Of a DNA stretch of 64,000 nt, positions 10,868-23,245 are shown piece after piece. The DNA lies in contig JAFMOC010000006.1 of NCBI GenBank assembly GCA_019802505.1, positions 3,753,501-3,817,500 on the forward strand, read 5' to 3'. Origin of the DNA: Corydoras sp. C115. Taxonomy: Eukaryota > Chordata > Actinopteri > Siluriformes > Callichthyidae. Made by a program: the position numbers and the translations under genes. Within the stretch, counting starts at the first letter, position 1, and every line of letters starts with the position of its first letter. The notes under the pieces were generated by a model, which did no database searches, was not told the origin of the DNA, and was given only the letters and a program-made list of their open reading frames with translations.

Positions 10868-11780
10868 CACCTTTAATTTATTTACTTTAAATTTATTTAA
10901 AATTATTTAAATTTAAAATTAAATATCTTAATTTCATTTGGATTTTTTTTATTTATGTGTATGTTATTGGTTATTTAGTACCTCTATTGCTAAAATTCTG
11001 CAATTCAGAAAAAAGAAAACAATTTTAAACATTGTTACTAAATTTAACCAGTGACCTTTATTTTCCCATTTTGTCAGGTCCACGTTTGTATGAGGGACCA
11101 AATCAATACTGAGTTTCAAAAAATGTAGAATGTGAACCTGTGCATCCGTGTCGAAGTTAACATATTTTTTCCAGTTAAAGTATTATATTTTTATGTCTGA
11201 AACCCGGATAAGTATTCGTACAGACATAGACCTGTGCCTGTTTATCATAATAACTATGAGTAACTAAAGAAATGAAATGTGCAAACAACAAAGAAAAAAA
11301 CAGACAGGAGACACACTCCCTTTCTAAAATTTTATTATAGATATTAAGAAGAACATACCTGGGGTATCCTCCTGGGAACCGAGAAATAAAAGTGTCAAGT
11401 AATTGAGGGTAAAATAAACACCTTACAATTTAGATTACTATTAAATTTTTCTATTGAAGTGGAAGCTTAAAATACAAAAATTAAAATTTGGCTTGTGGCG
11501 TCATAACAAGTTCACTCATACTAACAATCCAGTTTAGTATGAAAGGCAAACTAAACTTAAAAGATAAAAATGAACTAGAAAGCTCTTTGCTCGCAATGTA
11601 AAAAAGACAATATTTGGCCTAAATTTCCTCCTTTCATGAAATGTGCTTGTTCTAATTCGCAGCTATGTTGGAGAGAAAGAAATGAGAGGTTCCTACCACC
11701 AAATCATATGTCATTGGAAATGCCATACCATCATCTTTATAAAACAGCAAGAATTATATATATAAAAATATAAATAGTTA
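10868..11780. other. AT-rich intergenic DNA
   Basis: No gene or repeat recognised. A short TTTAAATTTAAAATTAAA-like AT cluster lies near 10880-10925. Confidence 0.4.
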
Positions 11781-11919
11781 TGCCCAGCGATAGATTGGCG
11801 CCCTGTCCTGGGTGTATCTGCCCAGCGCCCGAAATGTTCTCCTCTGGTTGGGCATGGGGAACCCCCCTGCGACCCTAATATAGGACAAAGCGGAAGATAA
11901 TGAATGAATGAATAAATAG
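11781..11919 (+). repeat. SINE-A 3' fragment
   Basis: Starts at TGCCCAGCGATAGATTGGCG and ends with AAAGCGGAAGATAATGAATG. The head and core are absent (5' truncation). Confidence 0.85.
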
Positions 11920-13600
11920 TTATGTATCTAAAACAAATGTCCATTAAAGAGGACTCAAGTCTATGGGTTGGTTCCCAGGAGGATATGGCACTTCTAGCTG
12001 ACTGCTGGCATTGGCAAGCAACGTGTGAACCAAAGATGGGCCTCACATGAAAATATTATACATTTGACTCATGTCCCAAAAAACACATCAGGTCCTTGGT
12101 TGGCAGAGATGTACTATAAATGCCCCCCTGTAAAATAACACATATAGCCCACATGTTCTAAAGATTTAGCAGTGCTAATAAAATGTGAGGCATGGACTTT
12201 ATCTTGTGTGTATATGGCTCAAATCTTGTAACTAGGAGCAGTCCACCATCAGTAGTGCAATCAATCAATGAGGCAGATTTGGGCCAGATTTACTTTGCTA
12301 TATGCTAAAGATGCATTTATTCATATATAAATGAGACATTTGAAAGCTGGTATTTAAATGTATTTAGAAATTAGATTGGAACAAAGTAGCTATAAAACAA
12401 TCACCAGGTTACAATTCACAACTTGTAACATTAAAACACGGACAACCAAAAGTACAAACTATAAAGTAGCTTGATGACGAGTACGGATGACATATTTTTT
12501 AAGGAAATATTTTGGTTGCCAGGATTCAGAAGCAATTTAAAAGCACTTAATTATAAAATATTATTAAAATGAATTAATTCTACGGACAAATAAAGCATTT
12601 AATGAACAGTTAAATATTTTCTAGGAGCTAATTACAAATACACAAAAGCCAGATAACACTTAAGACTATTATAATTTCAAAACTATACAGAGAATGTTGT
12701 GTAAATCATTTTATTAAGTAGGCTTCGTGTCAATAAAAGAACAAAGTGAACACTATCAAGTTGTTGCAAGTATATTAAGTAAACCTTCACATTGACTGGA
12801 AATTTAATTAGCTACATCTACATTTGTGTGCACAATGTTGTATTAAGGTAGGTCACACCAGGCAATAATAGATATTCTGACAACATTATAATGAGCTCAA
12901 GATGCAATGAGAATGAATTACTTAGATCAGGTTCCTTTTTCAGTTTCAACTGCAGAGGGATGGGGGGTGCATAGCTGCACAGGGTGCACTTTTTAAATAA
13001 AAGTTTAATTTAATAATTAATTTAACTTGCAGACTCTGATTCATTCAGATAATTATTAAGCACTTTATTTGTCAGTTTATAAAACTTGCAATTTGCACCG
13101 CAGCCATAGAATTGTCACTTTTTTAAATTTATTAAGCATATAATTAAGCTTATAACGCAACATTCTTAGACTTGCCAAATGCTTTATTGATCAAACTTAT
13201 TTAACTTACAGACTAAGCTTAAAGTCTGTAAGTTTAATATAAAAAGTGTAGGATAACCGTTGTAGGATAGTAAAAATGCACAACTGATCACACATTTGAA
13301 TGCTGTCTCCTTTTAATAAGCTAAGACTAATTACATTACCAACTTTAAACAGGCATAGTTAATGTTTCTCTGTACAGTTGGTACAATACACCACAGATAT
13401 TTTTTGACAATGGACCACCATGGACGGATTATACAGAAGTGGTGAACAATCAGCTGATCAATGTGCCAACTAATCATGCTGAAATCTGTGTATTGGGAAC
13501 CCTGTCACATGATGCCAACAGCCATTAAACAGTACTGATATAGGTTTCAGTTGTTTACTGTATTAAACTTTAAATGCCAGCCATGATCTCATTCATTGTA
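11920..13600. other. Intergenic, downstream of the receptor gene
   Basis: AT-rich, no supported gene. A palindromic stretch AACTTACAGACTAAGCTTAAAG...CTTTAAG...TGTAAGTTT around 13202-13234 could form a short stem. Confidence 0.4.
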
Positions 13601-13621
13601 GATCAATATTTCAAGCAGTTG

Positions 13622-14746
13622 TCAAATACCATCTTGTAGAATTTTCCCAGCAACCATTGGTATATCAGCCAGAGTGGAGCTGGTGTGCTGGCGGGGTAAA
13701 CGAGTTGAGGTGTAAGAGCATTTCTTAGCTTGATTCTGCCTACCCCCGTGGAACATGTGGTGGCAGAGGTAGGACAAAAACTTATCATGCAGAGAAGCAT
13801 AGATGAAAGGGTTAAAACATGCAGAGCTCATTGCTATCAAGTGGCATGAAACCTGGATAACATTGACATGGCTCTTGCTTAAAATGGCAAAATCTGTGTC
13901 CAGGTCACGGATTAGGTTAACCACCTGCAAGGGGAGCCATGAAAAGGCAAAGCAGAGCACAGATACCAACAGCAGGCGAAAAGTCTTATACCTTTTGCGG
14001 CCCCATTTTTCCTGATTGGAAGGGATAGCAGCCATGAGACCTTGTCTAGCCCTTTTCTGTAGGTGGCAAGAGATAGCACAGTAGGATATGGACACAGCTG
14101 CAAGAGGCACAAAATATGAGAGGATCAGGAAAAAGCAGGAATAAATAAGTCGACTAAGCTCCTGATCTTGCCAAAACTCCTCACACACTGCCATGTGATG
14201 ACCAGCAGCACTGAGGTCCAGGTACACAGTGTGCAGGGCAACGGGAACAGACATTATCAGCGCACAAAACCATATGCTTAACACCAAACCAGTGCAGAAA
14301 TGGCGACCTACACGACGCTGAATTGGATAAGCAACCACAATATATCTGTCCACAGCAATGGCTGTTAGAGATAGTACAGCAGCAAACACAGTCGTAGTCT
14401 GCATGAGTGTGACGAAACGGCACATAAAATGGCCAAAAATCCAGCCCCGCTTGTCAAATGCATAAAACACAGTCAGTGGCACACAGAAAAGACACATCAC
14501 CAAGTCAGCCAGGGCCAGGTTTCCAATTAGGAAATTTGTTGTGCTGTGAAGTTTCTTGTTCATTCCAATAAGGAACAGGAGAAAGAGGTTACCAAAGCAG
14601 GCTACTAAGACCAATATGGCATAAAGAGGCACAAAAAGCAGCTTTAAGTCCATTAGAAGATCCAATCCATTGAAAGAGGAAGTAGAGTGAAGAGACTGAA
14701 GAGTTGTGTTTTCCCAAGATTCATTCAGTCGAAAGTCCATTTTCAC
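13622..14746 (-). CDS. prlhr: Prolactin-releasing peptide receptor-like GPCR
   Basis: Intronless 374-aa class A receptor, expected in the plasma membrane as a receptor for an RFamide-type peptide of the PrRP group. The N-terminus carries NxS/T sites (NES, NTT). TM1 is around residues 35-60 (GNLFLLFLI), TM2 has NFLIGNLALADLVMC, and TM3 ends in the DRY motif (VDRYIVVAYP). A Cys before TM3 (MCRF) and one in loop 2 (VCEEFWQDQE) form the usual disulphide pair. TM6 has FSWLPLQVVNLIRDLD and TM7 has SSACFNPFIYASLHDKF (NPxxY form). The CEEFW, RDLD and AMSSAC..NPFIY blocks are typical of PRLHR, more so than of NPY receptors. An ATG two codons later (14740) is an alternative start. AG before TGAAAATGGAC suggests a 5'UTR intron acceptor. 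Which teleost PRLHR paralogue this is cannot be decided here. Confidence 0.85.
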   Translation of the reverse strand: MKMDFRLNESWENTTLQSLHSTSSFNGLDLLMDLKLLFVPLYAILVLVACFGNLFLLFLIGMNKKLHSTTNFLIGNLALADLVMCLFCVPLTVFYAFDKRGWIFGHFMCRFVTLMQTTTVFAAVLSLTAIAVDRYIVVAYPIQRRVGRHFCTGLVLSIWFCALIMSVPVALHTVYLDLSAAGHHMAVCEEFWQDQELSRLIYSCFFLILSYFVPLAAVSISYCAISCHLQKRARQGLMAAIPSNQEKWGRKRYKTFRLLLVSVLCFAFSWLPLQVVNLIRDLDTDFAILSKSHVNVIQVSCHLIAMSSACFNPFIYASLHDKFLSYLCHHMFHGGRQNQAKKCSYTSTRLPRQHTSSTLADIPMVAGKILQDGI

Positions 14747-14759
14747 TACAGGCCTTGTG

Positions 14760-15097
14760 TAGCTAGCTACAGCCTGTTACAAATAAAAGAATATTAGTAA
14801 GCACAAAATATGCAGATATTAAATATGGATGAATGAGATCAGTTTCAAAATTAAAAAGAAATTGTAATATGCAAAAAAGCACTTATTTGAGTTTGCATTT
14901 AAACTTATAAATACATGTTTAAATTAAAAATCCATTTTAAATCAAATAATTTAAATTATTTATTTAATTGCTGTGTATCTTTATTTAAACTAGAATATGA
15001 AGCCAAGCAATTATGCAACAACTGTGTCAAAATTATAATTAAGATTTTTTATTCATTATAAAAATTAATATAAAAATTATAATTTAAGATTTTTTAT
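14760..15097. other. Intergenic, AT-rich
   Basis: Upstream of the receptor. Nothing recognised beyond a repeated TTAAGATTTTTTATTCATT phrase at about 15041 and 15082. Confidence 0.4.
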
Positions 15098-15282
15098 TCA
15101 TTCATTCATTATTTTCCACTTAATCCTCTACTACGGTTGGGTGGGGTCGTTTTCTCCATGCCCATCCAGGGGACAATGCTTTCATACAGGACAGATATAT
15201 CTATTGCTGGGCACACACTCACTCACAGTGGAAACCCACGCAGATACGAGGGGAGCATGGAAAGTCCACCAAGACATGAGCT
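15098..15282 (-). repeat. SINE-A with internal deletion
   Basis: The tail side (ATTCATTCATTATTTTCCACTT) runs to GGGCACACACTCACTCACA, then jumps to GGAAACCCACGCAGATACG, losing the central core. It ends in AAAGTCCACC. Confidence 0.75.
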
Positions 15283-17177
15283 GCGCCTAATAAAAATTTG
15301 ACTCACCAAACCAGAAAAATAAATATTTTCAAATGTTAAATGGAATGTGAAAATGAAATGTGAAACAGCACCTCTCCCCTTTGCATTATTACTTTTTCTA
15401 AGCTCTGAAGTGCATAAAAATCCTTGTGATGTTGCAAACCAAGCTGGATTTTTTTGTGAAGTTGTACCAGCCAAATATAAGCTATGTCACAGTCATTTTT
15501 GGTCAAACTTTAAAAGAGAATGTTGCACAATACTTGGCTCTGACATAATTGACAATCAGTTCTGTTACCTGACTTTAATTTTAATGTTTCTCACAACCCT
15601 GTTTTTCAACAATTGAACCACACAAAGAGGAAGGTAGTTTGACAATGTTGACATGGCTCATAAAGATACCCACTGATAAAAAGTGAAGTTATCATTACAA
15701 TTATCATCCATGTTCCCTGCTACTTCGATAAGACATTTATATGCCACTGAAAGTGCAATTATGCGGTTTGCATTAACAAATGAATTTTAATTTAGCTTGA
15801 GTTTAGTGGGGGTGATCATGAGCAACATGAAGATTGGAAATCATTCTAACATGAGGATCACTAAGTGGAAATGCTTATAATGTATAATAGAAATTTACTA
15901 CATTAGAAATAAATTTTACTTCAAATAAAACTACTCATAAAGAACTGAAATCGGTGTAAATAAACTCTTCCAAATTTCTTATGTAAAAATAAATTATTCA
16001 ATTAGAATTATATTTTTAAGCTTGCTTGCATGTGTGATACATTGAAATGCAAACTTATTAATATAATTTAAATAAAGGATTTATTAATACATTTTTGATA
16101 ATGATATTCTTTCAGAGAAAAAGGTCAATGGAACTGTAAACTACAAATTCTTCGATATCTGTTAAACAAAGATTCTATTTTTTAGTTGTTTATTTTATCT
16201 TTACTGGTTTATTTCTTATTGTTACTTATTAATGTTTAATGTTGTTTTTATAGAATACTAATGATCTGGCAATTCAGAATTTCTGCATATAATAAATTAT
16301 AGATAATGTTAATAGCAGTCTTATGATATTACTGAATTAATTTTTTTTTTATGAATTTAAATAAATTTATTTTTTGCTATGCATGACTTTAAATAAATAG
16401 CAAATGTCATTTGTGTGTTGCCTACTAAGATTTGAAGGCTAAATTTACTTCAAAAGACATTAAGAAAACTCAAAGAGCTATGTAAATGCCTGCAAACCAT
16501 CTGTGTTCCTTATTACAATATAACTACACAGATGAAAGAGCATATTGTGTGATGAATTTCAACAATTCATTTGAAAAAGATGTAATTATTTCTTTTTTAG
16601 CACCGATGGTTAAAAAAATACAATCTTCAATCCAGATAACAATAAAGAGACTTTTTCATTATAGAGTTGCTAAGGTTATTCAAAAGACTGATTGCCAAAT
16701 CAACATTTCTTTGTTCACATAATTGCTGCACTTTTAGGAAATACAGTTGTGTTTTTCAGATGTCAGAGCTGGAGACATGAAAACTGTTTTGGTTTAACAC
16801 TCTGGTTTTCAGCTGACAGCTTGTGACTTTTATAGACACCCACTATTCTTGTTTAGGCAAATGTACAGTGTTAAACAACTATGGGAAAACCTCTTTGCTT
16901 TGTGAAACCTTTAAGATAACGTTCCTGAAATCAGTTAAAGAGATTCTTTCCCTGTTTCAAACTGAATGTGTGTTAATCAAGAATTTTGTATTTTAACAAT
17001 ATATAGTTCTGACTATAATTATTATAAATGTAGGCCTACTCACATTTTTAGTGTGGGATTTATGTACCTTTTAAGGTCATCCCTGGACCTCAAAAACATA
17101 ATAAAATCAGTGTTTTAATACATATATTAAATAAAATAAAAAAAATTTTTATGATATTTTAAATATTTAATGTCTCG
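15283..17177. other. AT-rich intergenic DNA
   Basis: Only short ORFs without recognisable domains (for example 15347-15616 plus, 16486-16722 plus). No repeat family identified. Confidence 0.4.
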
Positions 17178-17427
17178 AATGTTTCGTTTACTGGGCAGAT
17201 ACACCCAGGACAGGGTGCCAATCTATTGCCAGGCACACTCACTCACATTGACAAGCACACAAAGACACACTATATGGGGCAATTTGGAACATTAAATTTA
17301 CCTTGAATCCTTGTTTTTGGACCGTGGGAAGAAACCGGAGAACCAGGAGGAAACCCACATGGACACCATTGAAACTCCACCCAGACTGGGATTCGAACAT
17401 GCTAACCACTAAGCCACCATGCCAACC
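17178..17427 (-). repeat. SINE-A, tail-truncated
   Basis: From GTTTCGTTTACTGGGCAG through CAATTTGGAACATTAAATTTA and the core to CTAACCACTAAGCCACCATG. The 3' tail portion is missing. Confidence 0.8.
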
Positions 17428-18012
17428 TTTTTAGAATTAAAATAATAGTAATTTATGTTATGTCTACCTGATGGGCTTCTGTGGATTGAAAAGATATGTA
17501 TACTTACATGGAATCATATTTCAGTTGTTTTGTCATTGTTAATAATATTTAAATATTATGCAGTGTGAATTCCTGCCTTTATTTTATTGTTTTAAGTTAA
17601 AGATTTTTGTCAAAATCCAATTTAATTTAAGTGATTCAATAAAAAAAAAAATTTTTTTCATTATTATTGAAATATTTTCATTATTATTTTTATTATTATT
17701 GAAATAAATTAAAATTAAACAATAAATCTAAATGTGTTAACTGTAATTGTTTAGTCATTTCCCCAGAATCCTAACCTTAATAGATACTTTCAGACTGATA
17801 AAAATTTAAAGGTCAGTTAAAATACCCACCATGAAATTCACACCTCTGGGAAGTTCCTACAGGCCTATATTGTCACTGATTATATTGTTGAACCATTTTA
17901 TGTTATCTTTAAGTAAACTGCTGTTTTTAAAACATTGTCTGCAGTATGATATGCACATACAAATAGCTCTTACAGGTAAAAATTTGAGAAGCTTAAAAGT
18001 CTCATCTTAACC
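17428..18012. other. AT-rich intergenic DNA
   Basis: Poly-A/T and ATT-rich stretches. No gene or clear repeat. Confidence 0.4.
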
Positions 18013-18270
18013 TATCTCATTACCTTCCACTTAATCCTATACTATGCCCCCATGCCCATCCAGGGGGGAATGTTTTGGCCACTGGGCAGATACACCCAGG
18101 ACAGTGTGCCAATCCATCACTGAGCACACACTCACACACTATATAGAAGCTATTTAGATAGGGGCAATATAAAGCAGCTAATGTCTGTGAAAGTTTATTT
18201 GAGAAAACACATGGGGATATCCAGCACTGACTGGCAGGTTTGTTAACCACTATGCCACCGTGCCACCCAT
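18013..18270 (-). repeat. Divergent SINE-A
   Basis: CCATGCCCATCCAGGGGGGAA, GGGCAGATACACCCAGGACA and the end TTAACCACTATGCCACCGTG are present. The central core is lost. Confidence 0.75.
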
Positions 18271-18555
18271 TCTTGAAACCTTATTTGTTTATTCCCAAGA
18301 TATTTCTCAGGCTATTATTTTTGTAAATTTTTTATTATTATTATTATTAAAATGTTGTATATGAAACTGCACATAAATGTTTGAGTTTCTATACTGTATC
18401 TGCTATTATCTTTTTCCTGCCTTATTCACACATTCACATAAAGATTTTTATTTATGAATAAAAATTGGGGAAACTGATGAAATTGGTGCTTTGTATAAAG
18501 TTTCCATATGAAACTTTCCATGTGTGAAGTTTGACTCTGAAAATGGCTTACAGGT

Positions 18556-18761
18556 GATTTACATTTACATTTGCAGAGGGTTTTATTCAAAGCAACTTAC
18601 AGAGTACAGGGTCTGTCATGGTACAGTCCCGCCTGGAGAAATGAGGGCTCGTGCCTTGCTCAAGGACCCACATTGGTAACCTCAGTTGACCTGGGATTTG
18701 AACCCACAAACTTCAGGTTGCCAGTCCCACTCCCTTACCATTGAGCTACCACACCCACAAG
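18556..18761 (-). repeat. SINE-B (HE1/V-SINE-like), intact
   Basis: The reverse complement has a tRNA-like head (GTGGTAGCTCAATGGTAAGG, GGTTCAAATCCCAG), a middle with CTTGAGCAAGGCACG, and a tail TAAGTTGCTTTGAATAAAA. The A-box and B-box in the head mark it as a tRNA-derived SINE. The tail matches the conserved 3' end seen on a LINE fragment at 36.3-36.6 kb. Confidence 0.75.
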
Positions 18762-19675
18762 TTGATTTAAGGTGAAAGACAATTTCTGATTGACTGCACA
18801 TACAAACTTCGATAAATCAGTTAAAACTGAATGAATTACAACTAATCCTGGTTGTTAGTTTTAGTTTTTCGAGATACCTGTCCATTTTGTCAGTTGCACA
18901 TTGCCAAAAGCTGCACTTTGTAGTTCTGTGATCACACACTGGAGTTCATCTGTTTCTCTACATACAATGTTATTTAATAAGAGATACAGATGGTGAATTG
19001 TTTGGGGTTAACCAGAACTGATGAGACACAATGGAAGGGATTAATAAAAAGATATTAACTTTGCCTGTCATTGTCAAACATATTAATTAATAAGATGGCT
19101 CTTGACATTTCTGAAAATGGCTCGGTTTCCGTGTATGTGCATAATCAGGATGTTTTAAATCGGCGTTGAATAAGCCATTAATATGACTCATTTGCTGCAC
19201 TTTAACAGATATGTAAATATGCGATGCTTAACTGCTAAGCCAGGCACAAATATCATCAACGGTATCAGGAAAGCAGAGTTTATATAAATGCAAATTTTAA
19301 TAATAAAACTTTATCGGTAACATTTTATAAGCAGTTGATGTATTTGTATGAATTCGATAAGCATGCTGAGAATTTTTAAAAAAGTGTTGCAGTGTGGAAC
19401 ATTTTATTTAATTACTGTTCCGTAGATACAGAATGTACCGTTTTTTAATGTTATATGTAGAATGTGCACAATTCGGTTAAGACACCTGATAGAGAAAACT
19501 GAACAACAGCACAATACACAATACATGCAAATGCAATCCCATGTGTCAACAACGAATATGACGTTAGATATTATAATTCGTTCTGTCCGTTTGGGTAAAT
19601 AATTCGCTCTTGAGACCTTTTTTTCTTAATAGTACAGTTAAATCATAATATAGTTCGATTACCTTTTTCGTCGAG
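18762..19675. other. Intergenic DNA
   Basis: No gene or repeat recognised. Confidence 0.35.
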
Positions 19676-19954
19676 TTGATGACATTTTACGTAGACCCTG
19701 CTAAATTGTACCAAAAATTACAACAAAAATGCCTGATGCTTAGAAATGAAAGAAAAGCTTTAGTCCTCTACCTCTTAAAACAAGGAGGTTTTATGTCTGA
19801 GGTGTTCGCGCCTCCCATTGAGTTTAAGCAGCTCCCCTCAGCGCCGCACATCAGACAGGAGGAGAGTCAGCCTGCTCAACCTCCCTCTCAGACACGTCAC
19901 AGTACTGAGAGCCGAGAGAACAGCAGCACTCTAATCAACTCCAATAATCAATAA
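19676..19954 (+). CDS. Orphan 92-codon ORF, function unknown
   Basis: The ORF starts ATGATGACATTTTACG and encodes 92 residues. The N-terminal half could be a short amphipathic or coiled helix (KLYQKLQQKCLMLRNERKAL). The second half is Pro/Gln/Ser-rich (EESQPAQPPSQTRHSTES) and probably disordered. Codon use is less A/T-biased than the surroundings from about 19795 on. I recognise no family. It could be a true small gene, an exon of something larger, or part of an unrecognised repeat, and I see no splice partners. Confidence 0.2.
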   Translation: MMTFYVDPAKLYQKLQQKCLMLRNERKALVLYLLKQGGFMSEVFAPPIEFKQLPSAPHIRQEESQPAQPPSQTRHSTESRENSSTLINSNNQ

Positions 19955-20124
19955 TTACACATCACCTATAGATCAACATTAATCCGCCTGTAAATCAACA
20001 CTATCAGCCTGATTATCAAAAGTTTATATAGACAGAACCCAAAAGGAACCCGAAGGAAACCCAAACCCAAAGGAAAATTTAGGGACTTGATAAGCGCAAA
20101 AACAAATTTTCTCAATTCAAATTA

Positions 20125-20420
20125 ATCCATCCATCCATTATCTTCTGCTTTATCCTAAAAGAGGGTCGCCGCGCGTGGACGGGGAGGGGGGGGGAGTCCC
20201 CATGCCCATCCAGGGGAGAACGTTTCGAGCGCTGGGCAGATACACCCAGGACAGGGTGCCAATCTATCGCTGGGCAGACACTCACTCTCACAGACAAAAA
20301 CACTCTATATGGGGCAATTTGGAGAATTCAGTTGACCTTGATCCATGTTTTTGGACCATGGGTGGAAACCGGAGAACCCCTGGTTTCCACAACTAAACTT
20401 AATTAACCCGGAGGAAACCA
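20125..20420 (-). repeat. SINE-A, rearranged head
   Basis: The tail and middle are typical (CCATGCCCATCCAGGGGAGA, GGGGCAATTTGGAGAATTC). After GAAACCGGAGAACCCCTGG the element breaks, and CCCGGAGGAAACC reappears at 20407. The head with A/B boxes is missing. Confidence 0.8.
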
Positions 20421-20739
20421 ACAATTAAAACTTAACAAAGTCATTCTGAATAATCTATCAAACTCATCCTTATCACAGATACAATAAAACCAAAATTCAT
20501 AATCCTTATTTTGACTTAGCTCAAATCAAACAGGTCCTTCTGTCAATATTGCCACTTCTTTCAGATGTGTCATCAACTTTCTTATCAAAATCAATATTCG
20601 CCATCCTTCAAAACATCCTTGTGTAAGATCATGGCTCTTTATTATCAATTTATACAAGTGTTTATTTGTAAATTAAACATTACAAACACACAGACACACA
20701 CACATATAAATCTACATAGCACACACAAGGTGAAAACCT

Positions 20740-21016
20740 TAATTTATTCATTCATTTTCTTCTGTTATTCCTCTATTGTTATTCCTCTGTCACTGTGCAG
20801 ATACAAAGGTGCCAATCTGTTGCTTTCACACAGATATACACACAAACACTCACAATATGGGGCTATTTAGAGCATTCAATTTACCTTGAATCCATGTTTT
20901 TGCGGAAGGAAACTGAAGGAACTGGAGGAAACCCACACAGACACAGATTGGACCCAGATTGGGATTTGAACCTGGATCTTCAGCGCTGAAAATAGAACAT
21001 GCTAACCACCATGCCC
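20740..21016 (-). repeat. Divergent SINE-A
   Basis: TTCATTCATTTTCTTCTG, CAATATGGGGCTATTTAGAGC, TTGAATCCATGTTTTTG, TTGGGATTTGAACCTGGATC and AACATGCTAACCACCATGCC mark an old copy. Confidence 0.75.
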
Positions 21017-21399
21017 TGTTATAACGTTATGTAGCATAGCATAATTACCGTCGCACAACCAATAAGCAGTGTTGCCTCTTTAAATCACTGGCACATATTA
21101 AAACTTGCTTCTCATCAGCCAATTAATGATGTCCAATATCCCGCCATCACTCAGAGTGGTATTCTAATAATGTCTTTCAGACCTGTGCTGGCATTTTATC
21201 TCTTCACCCAGCTCAACAATACTAGAGAGTGTGGCATGGAAATGATGCTTTTCCAGGGAGTTTTCTTTAATAAGTCATCTGCAGTCTATGCCCCATTCTG
21301 TTCGTCAGTAGTACCTAGTTCACATGTTGCGCTGTGTCAAAAATCATACTCTGTTTTCTAATTAGTTATGGTGCTTTATCTTCTCTACCTGCTTTTCTT

Positions 21400-21795
21400 A
21401 TGTTTTCCTTAGAGATTTCACCAGCTCCTTGTCCATAACGCAGCCAGAGCACTGCGGAAACGACAAATACTGGACAAAACCTGGATTTCTATTGGACTAC
21501 CTGCGTTGCATTCCTGCCAGGATGACCTCACTGAACTGATTCAGTTTTTAAAATTTTGGAAAATGGAATTTTGATCATTACACAATCTGTACATTGGTGT
21601 CTTGCACCATTGATGCTGCCTGACTGCTCAAAGAGAATGAGTACCCATCTAAGCCACAGGTTCTTCCAAAGGTTTATTTCAGCAACACCAATGAGATTTT
21701 CCTCGCCACTCTTGCTTTGGCTCGTTCTTTGGAGGTTCAGGCTTGGAACATTGTAAAGCTGCTTTGAGACAATATACTACTGTCTTACCAAATAA
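21400..21795 (+). repeat. Interspersed repeat with GTAAAGCTGCTTTGAGACAA tail
   Basis: The stretch contains AGAGATTTCACCAGCTCC, a region resembling the common fish phrase '..GGTTCTTCC..', and GTAAAGCTGCTTTGAGACAA followed by AAATAAA. I recognise the last part as the usual 3' end of a repeat frequent in fish genomes, here degraded. The exact family is not known to me. Confidence 0.45.
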
Positions 21796-23034
21796 AAAAA
21801 AAAACACCATATAGTAAATATATAAACCTGTTTTTTTTATATTTAATGCTGTTTTTGGTTTAAAGGAAGACCACTTAGTAATTAAGTGAATTAGTTTTAG
21901 TCATATACTGGATTATTGATATTTAGAATGATAACGTTTGATATACTATTAATCAAATAATTAATAATGAGGATGCTGAATGTCTGACGGACATGAGATC
22001 ATTGATGATAAGTATTAATTCGTTAATTTTACAGTATACGATTTTTTTATGTTTTGGCTATGTGGACGTCATTACAACCCACCCTGAGCACATTCCTACC
22101 TTAATATCCAGTTTACCTGTCTTGTATGTTTCTGGATTATGAGGAAACTCCTCCAAAGTAAAGCAACTTTCCAATTTGGAAATAAAGTTTAGGATAATCT
22201 TGATATAAGGCAACTCTGCTAGACATTTTTCCACAATCATGGCAAGTATAGATTTACTCTACCTCATATTTAAATGCTCCTGGCCCTCTTCTTGAAAGCC
22301 TTTCCAGCCTTTCCACAGGATGACTGTTTGAATATTTAAAGGATTTTTGAGGGAGATTGATGTTTTTCATCAAATGCATCTAATGCTTTTTAAGAAAACC
22401 TAAATCCCAAAGGTGTTTGAGGTCAGGGCTTTGCAGAATATGACAGGTATTTCATTAACTTCTCAAATTATGTGTTTATGTACTTTATCTGAAACAGAAT
22501 AAAATAATGCTTTAATGTTTCAAGCATTCTGAACAGCATTAATATTTATTGTAACTGCACAAAAAATACAGTTTCTGTTAACAGTTCCACTTACCATGCA
22601 CCGCAAAGATTTACAATTACAACTGCTGGTACAATAAAAAAAAACAGTACTGCTGAAATTTTTACCACCGTTCTGCCATTTAACTTTGGAGCCACCCTTA
22701 ACCGTGTCTTTCAGTGCAGAAAGACTTTTCTTACACACATTTTCCAGCATGCATTATTAGTTTATTGTATTTACTCAAGACAATTTTTATGATTTGACGT
22801 CAAACAATTCAAAACAGATAAAATCTTGTGCACAGCCTGTGATGTTTGCTGGCTCCTGAGGGGGCACGGACCCCAGGTTGAGGACCATGCTGTAGGGTAA
22901 GCAATCTTCTGTGCAGTTAGTGAAGGATTACAGGATGACAAAAACGAAAAAATAGTTCCTGTCTTTAAATTTACATCTGGAGCAAAAAAGATGGAGCAAT
23001 TAAATAGATGTGTCTAATAAGAGTACAGTGAGTG
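21796..23034. other. AT-rich intergenic DNA
   Basis: No gene supported. ORFs of 60-76 codons on the minus strand lack any domain. Confidence 0.4.
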
Positions 23035-23245
23035 AGCTATTTACAAACTCTATCACCACTGTTGTGTCTAATCTATTCATACCAGTACAACACAAACAAA
23101 CCTCAGCCATATAAGTGTCACTAGTTTTGGGGGATCATTCACCGTCCTTTGCGCTGCTTTATAGTGATCTATTCTATGAGAGAACAGTGTTACTATGACT
23201 AAAAGGATGTAGAGAAACAGATGGACTACAATTTTTAATTATAAA
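23035..23245 (+). repeat. Interspersed repeat R3
   Basis: Contains TTCATACCAGTACAACACAA, AAGTGTCACTAG and GAGAAACAGATGGACTACA. The same phrases, in the same order, recur at 31148-31530 and 51300-51650, so this is a dispersed family. No coding capacity is seen. Confidence 0.55.
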
